Positions 16,309 through 25,126 of a stretch of DNA of 64,000 bases are shown in pieces (positions within the stretch are counted from its first letter, which is position 1; every line of letters begins with the position of its first letter). The stretch is from Povalibacter uvarum (lineage in GTDB: Bacteria; Pseudomonadota; Gammaproteobacteria; Steroidobacterales; Steroidobacteraceae). The stretch spans positions 992,001-1,056,000 of the forward strand of contig NZ_JACHHZ010000002.1 of the NCBI RefSeq assembly GCF_014202975.1, written 5' to 3'. The notes beneath the pieces are model-generated. The model was not told where the DNA came from. It made no database searches and worked only from the letters and a program-made list of their open reading frames with translations. Position numbers and translations under genes: made by a program.

Positions 16309-18549
16309 CTACGGCGCGCCCAGCTCGAACTTCGCCAGCTCCCCCGACGCCGACGACGGCGCAATCCACACATGGAATTCACCGGGTTCGGCGCGCCATA
16401 GGTTGTCGAGCCCCACGAACTCCAGGTCGCGACGGGTGAGCTGGAAGCTCACCTCGCTTTCTTCGCCAGCGGCCAGCCGGATCTTGCGGAAGCCTTTCAG
16501 TTCTCGCACCGGCCGGGTCAGGCTCGCAACAGGATCGCGGATATAAAGCTGCACGAGCTCGGTTCCTTCGCGCGAACCGGCGTTCCTGATCTTCGCCTTC
16601 ACCGTCAGCTGCCCATCCCAGGGCAGCGTGGTCGCCGACACTCCGGTATCCGTGTACGTGAACTTCGAGTAGCCGAGGCCATGGCCGAACGGATAGAGCG
16701 CTTCGTTGAATGTCTCGCGATACTTCGTCTTGAACTCGGGCTTCTCGATGTCCTGGACGGGGCGCCCCGTCGATCGATGGTTGTAATAGTAGGGCTGCTG
16801 CCCCGATTCATGGGGGAAGCTCACGGGCAGGCGGCCCGAAGGATTGAAATCGCCGAACAATACGTCGGTGATCGCGTTGCCGCTTTCGGAGCCCAGGAAC
16901 CAGTTGAGCACGATTGCATCCGCGTTGCGCACAGCGCCATGCAACGCAAGTGCGCGACCGGTGCTGAGCAGCACGACAACCGGCTTGCCTGTCGCGGCGA
17001 CGGCTTCCGCGAGCTTCTGCTGCGGTGCCGGCACGATGATGTCCGTGCGCGACTGCGCCTCGCCGCTCATGTCTTCGCCTTCGCCGATCGCGAGCAGCAC
17101 GACATCGGCTTTGCGTGCGGCAGCCACAGCCGCAGCGATGCCACGCGGAATCTCTTTTTCGATCTCCGCGCCTTTGACCACGGTGACGTTCTTCACGCCA
17201 GCGAGTGCGAGGCCTTCCTTGAGCGTGATCGATTCGCTGTCCCTGCCGAAGATCGTCCACGGACCGAAGAGATTGCTCTTGTCGTCGCCGAGCGGGCCAA
17301 TCAATGCGATTCGCGTGGATTTCCTCAGCGGCAGCAGGTTGCCCTCGTTTCGCAGCAATACGATCGATTCGCGCGCCGCTTCACGAGCGAGCGCCCGATG
17401 CGCGGGTGTGCCGACATCAAGCGTCTCGCGGCTGCTGTCGAGCGAGCGATAGGGATTGTCGAAGAGGCCCAGTGCCTTCTTGATCCGCAGCACCCGGCGA
17501 ACGGATTCATCGACGACGGACATCGGCAACTCGCCTGACGCAACCAGTTTCGGCAGCTGGCTCGCGTAGATGCCGCTTTGCATGCTCATGTCGACACCCG
17601 CGTCGAGCGCGATCCTCGCCGCTTGACGTTCGTTGGCGGCGTAACCATGAAGGATCAATTCGTAGTCCGCTGTGTAGTCGGAAACCACGAAGCCCTTGAA
17701 TCCCCACTCTCCGCGCAGCAGATCCGTCATCAGCCAGCGATTGCCGGAGGCGGGGACACCGTTGATGTCGTTGAACGAGCTCATCGTCGATAGCGCGCCG
17801 GCATCGAACGCGGCTTTGAACGGAGGCAGATGAACTTCGCGCAGCGTCTGGCTGGCGATTTCGACGCTGTTGTAGTCCATGCCGCCGCTCACTGCGCCGT
17901 AGGCAGCGAAATGCTTCGGCGTGGCGAGCACCGTGTTGTTCGCCTTCAGGTCTGATCCCTGGAAGCCGCGAACGCGTGCGGCAGCGAACAGCTTGCCGAG
18001 ATACACATCTTCGCCCGCGCCTTCGGCAACGCGGCCCCAGCGCTGATCGCGTGCGATGTCGACCATAGGTGCGAACGTCCAGTGCAATCCGGACGCGGAT
18101 GCTTCGATCGCGGCGACGCGCGCTGTCTTCTCCGCAAGCCCGGGATCGAAGCTCGATGCTTCTCCCAGCGGGATCGGAAAGACCGTGCGGAATCCGTGGA
18201 TCACATCGGCGCCGAAGAGCAGGGGAATCTTCAGGCGCGACTCTTCGACCGCAATGCGCTGTGTGGAGCGACCCGCGGCGGCACCGTTACTGCTCATGAG
18301 CGAGCCGACGCGACCGGCACGAATCTCCGCGAGCAGTTCATCGATCTTGCGGCGATTGAACTCCGGGTTGACGCCGTCCGGCGGCGCTCGCGATTCATCG
18401 GCCAGGATGGTGAGCTGACCCGCCTTCTCCTCGATCGTCATGCGCGCGATGAGCGCCTCGATCTGCGGATCCAGGTCCTGCGCGCTCACTACTGGTACGG
18501 CTGCGAGGGCGAGGAGTGCGAAGGCAGGGCGGAAGGCTCGAAAACCCAT
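16309..18549 (-). CDS. bglX: Glycoside hydrolase family 3 beta-glucosidase
   Basis: A 746-residue exported enzyme (signal peptide ending VPVVSA), close in length and domain order to E. coli BglX. The GH3 N-terminal TIM barrel (about 30-350) carries the nucleophile Asp291 in GFVVSDYTA and the substrate-binding KHFAAYG. The alpha/beta sandwich contains SRTDIIVPAPQQKLAEAV, and a fibronectin-III-like C-terminal domain (about 660-740) is present. Expected to release glucose from beta-glucosides or oligosaccharides in the periplasm. Start ATG 18549. It is transcribed divergently from the small-protein operon at 18691. Confidence 0.93.
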   Translation of the reverse strand: MGFRAFRPAFALLALAAVPVVSAQDLDPQIEALIARMTIEEKAGQLTILADESRAPPDGVNPEFNRRKIDELLAEIRAGRVGSLMSSNGAAAGRSTQRIAVEESRLKIPLLFGADVIHGFRTVFPIPLGEASSFDPGLAEKTARVAAIEASASGLHWTFAPMVDIARDQRWGRVAEGAGEDVYLGKLFAAARVRGFQGSDLKANNTVLATPKHFAAYGAVSGGMDYNSVEIASQTLREVHLPPFKAAFDAGALSTMSSFNDINGVPASGNRWLMTDLLRGEWGFKGFVVSDYTADYELILHGYAANERQAARIALDAGVDMSMQSGIYASQLPKLVASGELPMSVVDESVRRVLRIKKALGLFDNPYRSLDSSRETLDVGTPAHRALAREAARESIVLLRNEGNLLPLRKSTRIALIGPLGDDKSNLFGPWTIFGRDSESITLKEGLALAGVKNVTVVKGAEIEKEIPRGIAAAVAAARKADVVLLAIGEGEDMSGEAQSRTDIIVPAPQQKLAEAVAATGKPVVVLLSTGRALALHGAVRNADAIVLNWFLGSESGNAITDVLFGDFNPSGRLPVSFPHESGQQPYYYNHRSTGRPVQDIEKPEFKTKYRETFNEALYPFGHGLGYSKFTYTDTGVSATTLPWDGQLTVKAKIRNAGSREGTELVQLYIRDPVASLTRPVRELKGFRKIRLAAGEESEVSFQLTRRDLEFVGLDNLWRAEPGEFHVWIAPSSASGELAKFELGAP

Positions 18550-18636
18550 TCAGTCGGTCTCCAGGGCATTGGCGAGCGCGTGACCATACCTGCCCCGCGC
18601 CCGCTTGGAAACCGACAGGCGGTCGCCAAGGTTCCG

Positions 18637-18672
18637 TTGCATGGCGCCGTCGCAGTGGTACATTGGTACCAA
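18637..18672 (+). promoter_or_regulatory. Putative sigma70-type promoter overlapping a TTGGTACCAA palindrome
   Basis: TTGCAT (18637-18642), 16 bases, then TACATT (18659-18664) resembles a -35/-10 pair. The perfect 10-bp palindrome TTGGTACCAA (18663-18672) covers the likely transcription start, and GGTAC occurs again at 18657 and 18681. This is a typical arrangement for a repressor operator. GAGG at 18679-18682 then serves the ATG at 18691. Confidence 0.4.
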
Positions 18673-18690
18673 GTTACCGAGGTACGAATC

Positions 18691-18987
18691 ATGACGGCCA
18701 TCGCCCGAACGCAGACCGGCGTGCGCATCGAAAGCCGGATCCTCAATGTGCTCAAGGCGCTCTGTGCGCTGAAGGGCATGACACTAGGGGATCTGCTGGA
18801 GGGGATCGTCCTCCACGCCTTCGACGGCAAGAGCGCGTTCAGCGACCAGACCCTGGCGCAGATCGCCGACCTGAAGCGCATTTACGGACTGGATCTGTCC
18901 GCCGAGGACAGCCACAAGCTCGTGGAAGCCGAATCCCAGGGCAGCAGCAAAAAGGCCGGCAAGACGGCCCGGAGGGTACGACGATGA
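18691..18987 (+). CDS. Small conserved-looking protein of unknown function
   Basis: A 98-residue cytoplasmic protein that I cannot name. Residues 10-50 (TGVRIESRILNVLKALCALK, GMTLGDLLEGIVLHAFDGK) resemble a short helical, ribbon-helix-helix-like or adaptor domain. A second helical segment is LAQIADLKRIYGLDLSAED, and a basic Lys/Arg-rich tail follows. Its stop overlaps the start of the next gene (ATGA), so the two are translationally coupled. The upstream palindrome suggests self-regulation. A DNA-binding role is a guess from the basic tail and helix pattern. Confidence 0.7.
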   Translation: MTAIARTQTGVRIESRILNVLKALCALKGMTLGDLLEGIVLHAFDGKSAFSDQTLAQIADLKRIYGLDLSAEDSHKLVEAESQGSSKKAGKTARRVRR

Positions 18988-19400
18988 ATGCAGCAGTCGA
19001 GTCACTCCACGATCGCGACGCGCAACTCCAGGCCTTCGAAGCCTGCACCTTGCCCCCTGCGCAGTTCTCGCATCGATTGCACCTGTCGTTCGGCTGGCAA
19101 TATCTGCAGCGATACGGCTTTCCGGCGGGCGCCGGAGCATTCTGTGAGCGGCTCAGAGCGTACGTGACAGCCGTCGGGGCGGCGGCGAAGTATCACGAAA
19201 CCATCACCTGGGCGTATCTGGCGTTGATGAACGAGGAGCGCGTGCTGCGCTCGACGCCCGGGGAGTCCTTCGATTCCATGATCCTGCGCCGACCGGACCT
19301 GCTGGACCATCGAAGCGGTGCGCTGGCTCAATGCTATTCGCTCGATCAGCTCGACGTAGATGCCGCGCGTCGTGTGTTCGTGCTGCCACGGGCGAGCTGA
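18984..19400 (+). CDS. Small HxxH/YHET-motif protein of unknown function
   Basis: A 138-residue cytoplasmic protein, second gene of the operon (four-base overlap with the first). It shares a residue pattern with the protein at 38319-38747: TLP followed by FSHRLHL (HxxH), then KYHETITWA, then LLDHRSGALAQCYS, and a PR-rich end. The three conserved His positions (HxxH, YHET, LxHxS) could form a metal site; this is inference. I know no function for the family. Start at 18984 is fixed by the overlap. Confidence 0.72.
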   Translation: MNAAVESLHDRDAQLQAFEACTLPPAQFSHRLHLSFGWQYLQRYGFPAGAGAFCERLRAYVTAVGAAAKYHETITWAYLALMNEERVLRSTPGESFDSMILRRPDLLDHRSGALAQCYSLDQLDVDAARRVFVLPRAS

Positions 19401-19486
19401 GTCCAACGGCGCATTGCGGGATTTGCCGATCCGCGGAGCGGGTCATCGATTACACTGCGCACCGGCATGAGGAATGTGCGCCTGTA

Positions 19487-20050
19487 ATGTCCGAGTCCCT
19501 CGACCGGTCTGTCGAGTTGAGTGCTGGCGAATCCGAGAGACGCCAGCGCTTCGAGGCGCTGTGCCTGCCGTTCAGGACGGACCTGTACCGCTTCGTCTTC
19601 TGGCTGTGCCGCAACCGGTCGCTCACCGAGGACGTGATGCAGGAGACGCTGCTGCGTGCCTGGCGCTCCATCGGGTCGCTGGGCGAAGAGAAGGCCGTCC
19701 GGTCGTGGTTGTTCACGATCGCGCGGCGCGAGCTCGCCCGCACGTTCGAACGCAAACAGCTCGAGACCATCGACCTCGACACCGCTCTCGAATCGGGAGA
19801 CGCGGCATTGATCGCGGACAGCAGCACTGAAGTGAACGATATGCGCGCCGCGCTCCTCCAGCTCGATGAGTCGTATCGCGAACCCCTGATGATGCAGGTC
19901 CTGTTCGGTTATTCCACAGAGGAGATCGCCACGCACATGGAGCTCAGCGTGCCGGCCGTGCTGACGCGGCTGTACCGGGCGCGCCACTTGCTGCGAAAGA
20001 AGATGCTGGGCGAAGCCCCGGATGAGAGTCGTGACGATGAACTGCCTTGA
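19487..20050 (+). CDS. ECF-type RNA polymerase sigma factor
   Basis: A 187-residue extracytoplasmic-function sigma factor. Region 2 is at about 25-85 (RTDLYRFVFWLCRNRSLTED, VMQETLLRAWRSI) and region 4 at about 120-175 (LDESYREPLMMQVLFGYSTE, EIATHMELSVPAVLTRLYRA) with its helix-turn-helix. No extra C-terminal domain. Start at ATG 19487. The stop overlaps the start of the anti-sigma gene by 14 bases, the usual coupling for such pairs. Targets are not visible; its own promoter and the nearby bufferin operon are candidates. Confidence 0.92.
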   Translation: MSESLDRSVELSAGESERRQRFEALCLPFRTDLYRFVFWLCRNRSLTEDVMQETLLRAWRSIGSLGEEKAVRSWLFTIARRELARTFERKQLETIDLDTALESGDAALIADSSTEVNDMRAALLQLDESYREPLMMQVLFGYSTEEIATHMELSVPAVLTRLYRARHLLRKKMLGEAPDESRDDELP

Positions 20051-20717
20051 GTTCCGCCGGACCGTAGGCGCGGAGCCGCATTCCGCGGCGCCGGAAATTG
20101 CGCAACACGCTGCGCAGTGTCCGGCGTGCGCCCGCTACTGGCGCGAGATGCAGCAGATGGACTCGCTCATCCATCGCGCGTTCGCGATCGACGCGGATAC
20201 CGTTGCGCGCCCTGATGCGTCGCGCCGGCGCGCATTGCGCTTTGGCCTGGCTGCGAGCGTGATGCTGGCCATCGCGATGGCCGTTCTCTGGATCGCGTAT
20301 CCGAGAGATACGCTGGCCGAGGAAGTCGTCCAGCACGCACTGCACGAACCCGGCTCTCTGCGGACGACCCCGGATCGCGTCAGCGAAATGGAATTTGTCG
20401 ATGTCCTCGCGCGATCCGGTCTGAGGTTGCGCCCCGGCTTCGACGGCCGCGTTTCCTACGCGACGAACTGTCCCTTCCGCGGCCGCGAAGTCCCGCACTT
20501 CGTCGTGCAGACATCACAGGGACCCGCGACAGTGATGCTGCTGACGGAAGAGAAGGCGGTGTGGAAGCCTCAGCATTTCGACGAGGAAGGTTTCCGCGGC
20601 GTCATCATGCCCGCACCGCGCGGCGTGCTCGCTGTGCTGGGTCAGGACGTGCCGGTGGATCAGGTGGCGCAACAGGTGCTCGCGGCAGTGGAGTATGCGC
20701 CGGCGATGCAGTGGTGA
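20037..20717 (+). CDS. Zinc-binding anti-sigma factor, single-pass membrane protein
   Basis: A 226-residue protein. The cytoplasmic N-terminus has the zinc anti-sigma motif HAAQCPACARYW (HxxxCxxC), followed by one membrane helix (about residues 67-86, FGLAASVMLAIAMAVLWIAY) and a periplasmic domain of about 130 residues resembling DUF3379-type anti-sigma proteins. It should hold the upstream ECF factor until a periplasmic signal arrives. An alternative GTG/ATG start at 20022 would add five residues. The HxxxCxxC motif also allows redox or metal sensing. Confidence 0.82.
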   Translation: MNCLEFRRTVGAEPHSAAPEIAQHAAQCPACARYWREMQQMDSLIHRAFAIDADTVARPDASRRRALRFGLAASVMLAIAMAVLWIAYPRDTLAEEVVQHALHEPGSLRTTPDRVSEMEFVDVLARSGLRLRPGFDGRVSYATNCPFRGREVPHFVVQTSQGPATVMLLTEEKAVWKPQHFDEEGFRGVIMPAPRGVLAVLGQDVPVDQVAQQVLAAVEYAPAMQW

Positions 20718-20731
20718 GGGTGACGGAACTC

Positions 20732-20800
20732 GTCATTCCCGCGAAAGCGGGAATCCACTCCGCTCCCAGCCAGATGGACTCCCGCGTTCGCGGGAGTGAC
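20732..20800. repeat. REP-like palindrome, copy 4
   Basis: GTCATTCCCGCGAAAGCGGG and partner ACTCCCGCGTTCGCGGGAGTGAC. It lies between the convergent anti-sigma and bufB genes and is probably their shared terminator region. Confidence 0.85.
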
Positions 20801-20817
20801 GGCATCGCGCCATCTCA

Positions 20818-21660
20818 TCACGCGGCGGCTACTTCCCCTTCACCCGCGGCCTCCCTCGCTCGATCCAGCTCGCCCACCAACTCCGCAACGGCAGGAATAT
20901 TCCCGTCCCGCTCGATCATCGTCGAGACATTCGGAAAGCGTGTGAAGGCCTTGCGATACAGGTCCCACACAGCTTCCGGCACCGGTTGATCGTGCGTGTC
21001 GATGAGGTACTCGCCCTGCCGCTGGTGCCCGGCGAGATGCATCTGTCTCACGCGCTGGGCAGGGATTGCCGCGAGAAAGGTATCTGCATCGAATTCATGA
21101 TTCACGCTGCTGACGTAGATGTTGTTGACGTCGAGCAGCAAGTCGCAATCGGCCTCAGCCGTCAGAGCGGCGAGAAATTCCCATTCCTGCATCTGCGAGT
21201 GCGTGTAGGTCACGTAGCTCGATACGTTCTCGAGCAGTATGCGGCGGCCCAGAAAGTCCTGAACCTGCTTCACGCGCCGCGCGACATGCAGCAATGCTTC
21301 CTCGGTGTAAGGAAGCGGCATCAGATCATGCAGGTTGACGCCATCGACAGCCGTCCAACACAAGTGATCCGAGATCCATTCGGGCTCGACACGCTGAGCC
21401 AGTGCCTTCAGGTCGCGCAGGTACTGCATATCCAGCGGATCCACGCTGCCGATCGACATCGACACTCCGTGCATCACGAGCGGATAGCGTTCGCGGAATC
21501 GATCCAGGAAGTGCAGGGGACGTCCGCCCGGCACCATGTAGTTCTCACTGATGATCTCGAACCAGTCGACCGCCGGCCGATCGCGCAGAATCTCGATGTA
21601 ATGATCCGGCCGCAGCCCCAGTCCAAAACCCAGCGACGTTGTAGATGCTCTATTCGACAC
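20818..21660 (-). CDS. bufB: MNIO (DUF692) multinuclear iron enzyme, BufB-like RiPP-modifying protein
   Basis: Member of the DUF692 family of multinuclear non-haem iron-dependent oxidative enzymes (MNIOs), which modify cysteines of precursor peptides. Seen: LGFGLGLRPDHYIEI at the start, WFEIISENYM, VMHGVSMSIGS, WISDHLCW, ILLENVSSYV, LLLDVNNIYVSSVNH, QMHLAGH and DTHDQPV, which together give the His/Asp/Glu ligands of the TIM-barrel metal site. GTG start at 21660 is preferred (GGAG upstream, 280 residues); upstream GTG/TTG starts would lie in repeat DNA. It follows the six-Cys precursor gene, its expected substrate. No bufC gene is adjacent. Confidence 0.9.
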   Translation of the reverse strand: MSNRASTTSLGFGLGLRPDHYIEILRDRPAVDWFEIISENYMVPGGRPLHFLDRFRERYPLVMHGVSMSIGSVDPLDMQYLRDLKALAQRVEPEWISDHLCWTAVDGVNLHDLMPLPYTEEALLHVARRVKQVQDFLGRRILLENVSSYVTYTHSQMQEWEFLAALTAEADCDLLLDVNNIYVSSVNHEFDADTFLAAIPAQRVRQMHLAGHQRQGEYLIDTHDQPVPEAVWDLYRKAFTRFPNVSTMIERDGNIPAVAELVGELDRAREAAGEGEVAAA

Positions 21661-21705
21661 TGTGCTCGCGCTCCGGTCCGGAAGCGCGCGATAGCGCCTC
21701 TTCAC

Positions 21706-21738
21706 CAACCGCTAACCGCTAACCGCCAACCGCTTCCT
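21706..21738. repeat. GCTAACC tandem array
   Basis: Units CAACCGC-TAACCGC-TAACCGC-CAACCGC, 7 bp each, in the spacer between the precursor gene and bufB. The same units occur at 25088-25119. Confidence 0.75.
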
Positions 21739-21751
21739 CCAAAGCCTACAC

Positions 21752-21772
21752 GCTGCAGTCGAAGACTGCAGC
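21752..21772 (-). terminator. Perfect 9-bp hairpin between bufA and bufB
   Basis: GCTGCAGTC-gaa-GACTGCAGC. It lies 25 bases after the precursor stop and has no U-tract, so it is more likely a partial attenuator or a 3' stabiliser that keeps bufA mRNA above bufB than a full terminator. Its stem-gaa-stem form resembles the GTCCGGCT-gaa-AGCCGGAC family. Confidence 0.4.
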
Positions 21773-21796
21773 TTCCGTAGCCCCGGCCTCGCCGGC

Positions 21797-22069
21797 TCAG
21801 GACTTCTTCTTCTCCGCGGCAGCCTTCGCCTTCGCCGCGTCGCACTCCGCCTTGGTCAGCGAGAGGTATCCATGTCCCTTGCAGCTGTTCTGGCCCTGAC
21901 AGGAATTCTGTGCGGTCGCACAAGCCGATGTGCCCTTGCACGAATTCACACCCTCGCACTTCACCTTGGCTTCGTCGGCCGCAGCGGCGGGCAGGGTGGT
22001 GAGCGTGCCGAACAGCATGGCGGCAGCAGTCGCGATAGCGGCGCCGGAGACCTTCGTTGAATGCTTCAT
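21797..22069 (-). CDS. bufA: Six-cysteine bufferin-type RiPP precursor (BufA-like)
   Basis: A 90-residue protein with a Sec signal peptide (MKHSTKVSGAAIATAAAMLF, cleavage near AAAADEA). A short core has six Cys at 38, 44, 50, 57, 63 and 76 in CEGVNSCKG, CQGQNSCKG and related spacing, followed by a Lys/Ala tail. This matches the signal-peptide-bearing bufferin precursors modified by DUF692 enzymes, where modified cysteines bind copper. Start at ATG 22069 with AGGAAGG upstream. First gene of the minus-strand operon with bufB. Confidence 0.87.
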   Translation of the reverse strand: MKHSTKVSGAAIATAAAMLFGTLTTLPAAAADEAKVKCEGVNSCKGTSACATAQNSCQGQNSCKGHGYLSLTKAECDAAKAKAAAEKKKS

Positions 22070-22245
22070 ATGAATACCTTCCTGTATCGGATGACCAGAG
22101 AATGAAACGCAGGACGACGAAATCATCGTCCTCGCGCATCAGACCGGCCGTTGCGCCAATTCATTACATCGTGATCGATCCGTTGACGGTGCAATAAGTG
22201 CTCGAGTCCGCCGGTCTCCTGCGACAACCGACCGAGGAGAACGAA
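22070..22245. promoter_or_regulatory. Divergent control region of bufA and doxX with an imperfect palindrome
   Basis: This 176-base region must carry promoters for bufA (minus) and doxX-glpK (plus). At 22111-22132 there is an imperfect palindrome with arms AGGACGA and TCGTCCT, 18 of 22 positions symmetric, about 42 bases upstream of the bufA start. It is a candidate operator. No convincing sigma70 or ECF -35/-10 pair was assigned. Confidence 0.35.
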
Positions 22246-22718
22246 ATGACGATCGCAGCACGAATGGCCTGGATCAATGCACGGACACAGCCGCTCGAAC
22301 GATTCGCGCCGCTGCTCGCTCTCGTCACTCGGCTCTACGTGAGCTGGGTGTTCCTGAAGTCGGGTTGGCTCAAGCTGTCGGACTGGGACAGCACACAGTT
22401 CCTCTTCCGTGAGGAGTATCGAGTCCCGCTGTTGCCTCCGGACCTCGCCGCGGTCGTGGGAACCGCCGGGGAACTCCTGTTCCCGCTCTTGTTGATCTTC
22501 GGCATCTGCGGTCGACTGAGTGCCCTCGGCTTGCAGGCCGTCAATGTGCTTGCCGTCGTCTCGTACTCCCATGTGTTGCTGCAGGAGGGCTTCGAGGCCG
22601 CAATCGCGCAACACTACCTGTGGGGCTTCATGCTGCTGGTGCTGATGGTGTACGGGCCGGGCAGGTGGTCGATGGACGGTGTAGTCTCTGACCACCGATT
22701 CGCCACCGTGGCCAGAGA

Positions 22719-22722
<4 letters not shown>
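22246..22722 (+). CDS. DoxX family membrane protein
   Basis: A 158-residue inner-membrane protein with four predicted helices (about 22-42, 68-90, 95-115, 122-142) and the DoxX landmark [22 protein letters not shown] 22246 follows GAGGAG. DoxX-type proteins are regular companions of bufferin operons (BufD), which fits its place divergent to bufA. Here it is also fused into a unit with glpK, overlapping its start by four bases. Its likely role in bufferin loci is membrane-side redox or export support, which is not established from sequence. Confidence 0.85.
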
Positions 22723-24202
<1,480 letters not shown>

Positions 24203-24206
<4 letters not shown>

Positions 24207-24290
24207 GCGATGAGCAACGAGCGATGAGCGACGAGGCAGAATGGGACGAGGCTGCTTCTGGCTCGCAGCTCGTCGCTCACCGCTCGTAGC
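24203..24290. repeat. GATGAGC/GCTCGTC inverted tandem arrays
   Basis: Left arm GAGCGATGAGCAACGAGCGA and onward, right arm TGGCTCGCAGCTCGTCGCTC. It starts at the glpK stop codon and separates glpK from the riboflavin synthase gene. Confidence 0.8.
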
Positions 24291-24336
24291 CTGGCCTCAG
24301 TGGCGGCCGAAGGCCGCCACCGAGTAGCATACTCGT

Positions 24337-25068
24337 ATGTTCACCGGCATCGTTCAGGGTCTCGGCCGTATCGACAGCGTCAAGCGTCTGTCGGGTCTCG
24401 TCATCTTCGACATCGAGCTGCCTGCCGGCGCGGAAGTCGGGCTGGAGATTGGCGCGAGCGTCTCGGTTGAAGGGGTGTGCCTGACGGTGACGACGACGCG
24501 CGGTCGGCGCGCGACGTTCGATGTGATGCAGGAAACGCTGACGCGCACGACGCTCGGTGAGTTGAACGACGGTGATCCGGTCAACATCGAGCGCGCAGCT
24601 CGTGACGGTGCGGAGATTGGCGGCCATCCGCTGTCAGGTCACGTGGACTGCGTGGTTCGCGTCGCGCAGGTCCAGACGCCCGAGAACAATCGCGTCCTCA
24701 CACTCGAAGTTCCGGCACCGTGGATTCGCTACGTCTTCACCAAAGGCTACATCGCCCTGAACGGTGCGAGCCTGACGGTCGCGAGTGTCGACAAGCACGC
24801 GTCGACGTTCACGGTCTGGCTGATTCCGGAAACGCTCCGCATGACGACGTTCGGCGCCAGGTCGCAGGGCTCGCGCATCAACATGGAAATCGAAAGGAGC
24901 ACGCAGGTAACCGTCGATACGATCCGCGATTTCCTCGAAGAACGCCTGGGTCCGCTGCTGCCGAGGTTCGAGGGGATTGCCGATGAACTCGTGGATCTTG
25001 CCGGAGAGAAAGATTTCACACGGGGATCACAGAGATCACAGAGTGCACAGAGCGAGAATGAAAGCTGA
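24337..25068 (+). CDS. ribE: Riboflavin synthase, alpha subunit
   Basis: Converts two 6,7-dimethyl-8-ribityllumazine molecules to riboflavin (EC 2.5.1.9). The N-terminal MFTGIVQGLGRIDSV and the tandem lumazine-binding barrels are clear: SVEGVCLTVT in the first half and ALNGASLTVASV in the second, with GGHPLSGHVDCV between. At 243 residues it is longer than the usual 200-220: the last 17 or so residues (DFTRGSQRSQSAQSENES) are encoded by CACAGAG-type repeat DNA and replace the normal end. No FMN riboswitch seen upstream; other rib genes are not adjacent. Confidence 0.94.
   Translation: MFTGIVQGLGRIDSVKRLSGLVIFDIELPAGAEVGLEIGASVSVEGVCLTVTTTRGRRATFDVMQETLTRTTLGELNDGDPVNIERAARDGAEIGGHPLSGHVDCVVRVAQVQTPENNRVLTLEVPAPWIRYVFTKGYIALNGASLTVASVDKHASTFTVWLIPETLRMTTFGARSQGSRINMEIERSTQVTVDTIRDFLEERLGPLLPRFEGIADELVDLAGEKDFTRGSQRSQSAQSENES
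25014..25062. repeat. CACAGAG tandem array overlapping the 3' end of the riboflavin synthase gene
   Basis: Units of the form TTTCACACGGGGATCACAGA-GATCACAGAG-TGCACAGAG, overlapping the last codons of the gene. Same rhythm as the array at 57291. Confidence 0.75.
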
Positions 25069-25087
25069 AGCTTCTCCCTTCTTTATC

Positions 25088-25119
25088 TTGCTAACCGCCA
25101 ACCGCTAACCGCCAGTCAC
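25088..25119. repeat. GCTAACC tandem array
   Basis: Units GCTAACC-GCCAACC-GCTAACC-GCCAGTC immediately before the GTG of the HAD gene; same 7-bp units as at 21706. Confidence 0.75.
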
Positions 25120-25126
25120 TTCCTCC

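Noticed and set aside
20818-21708. TTG/GTG start of bufB at 21705-21708
   Set aside because: It lies inside the GCTAACC repeat and adds a basic stretch absent from the family; GTG 21660 fits the usual N-terminus.
24207-24336. FMN riboswitch before riboflavin synthase
   Set aside because: The leader is short, filled with GATGAGC repeats, and shows no conserved RFN elements.
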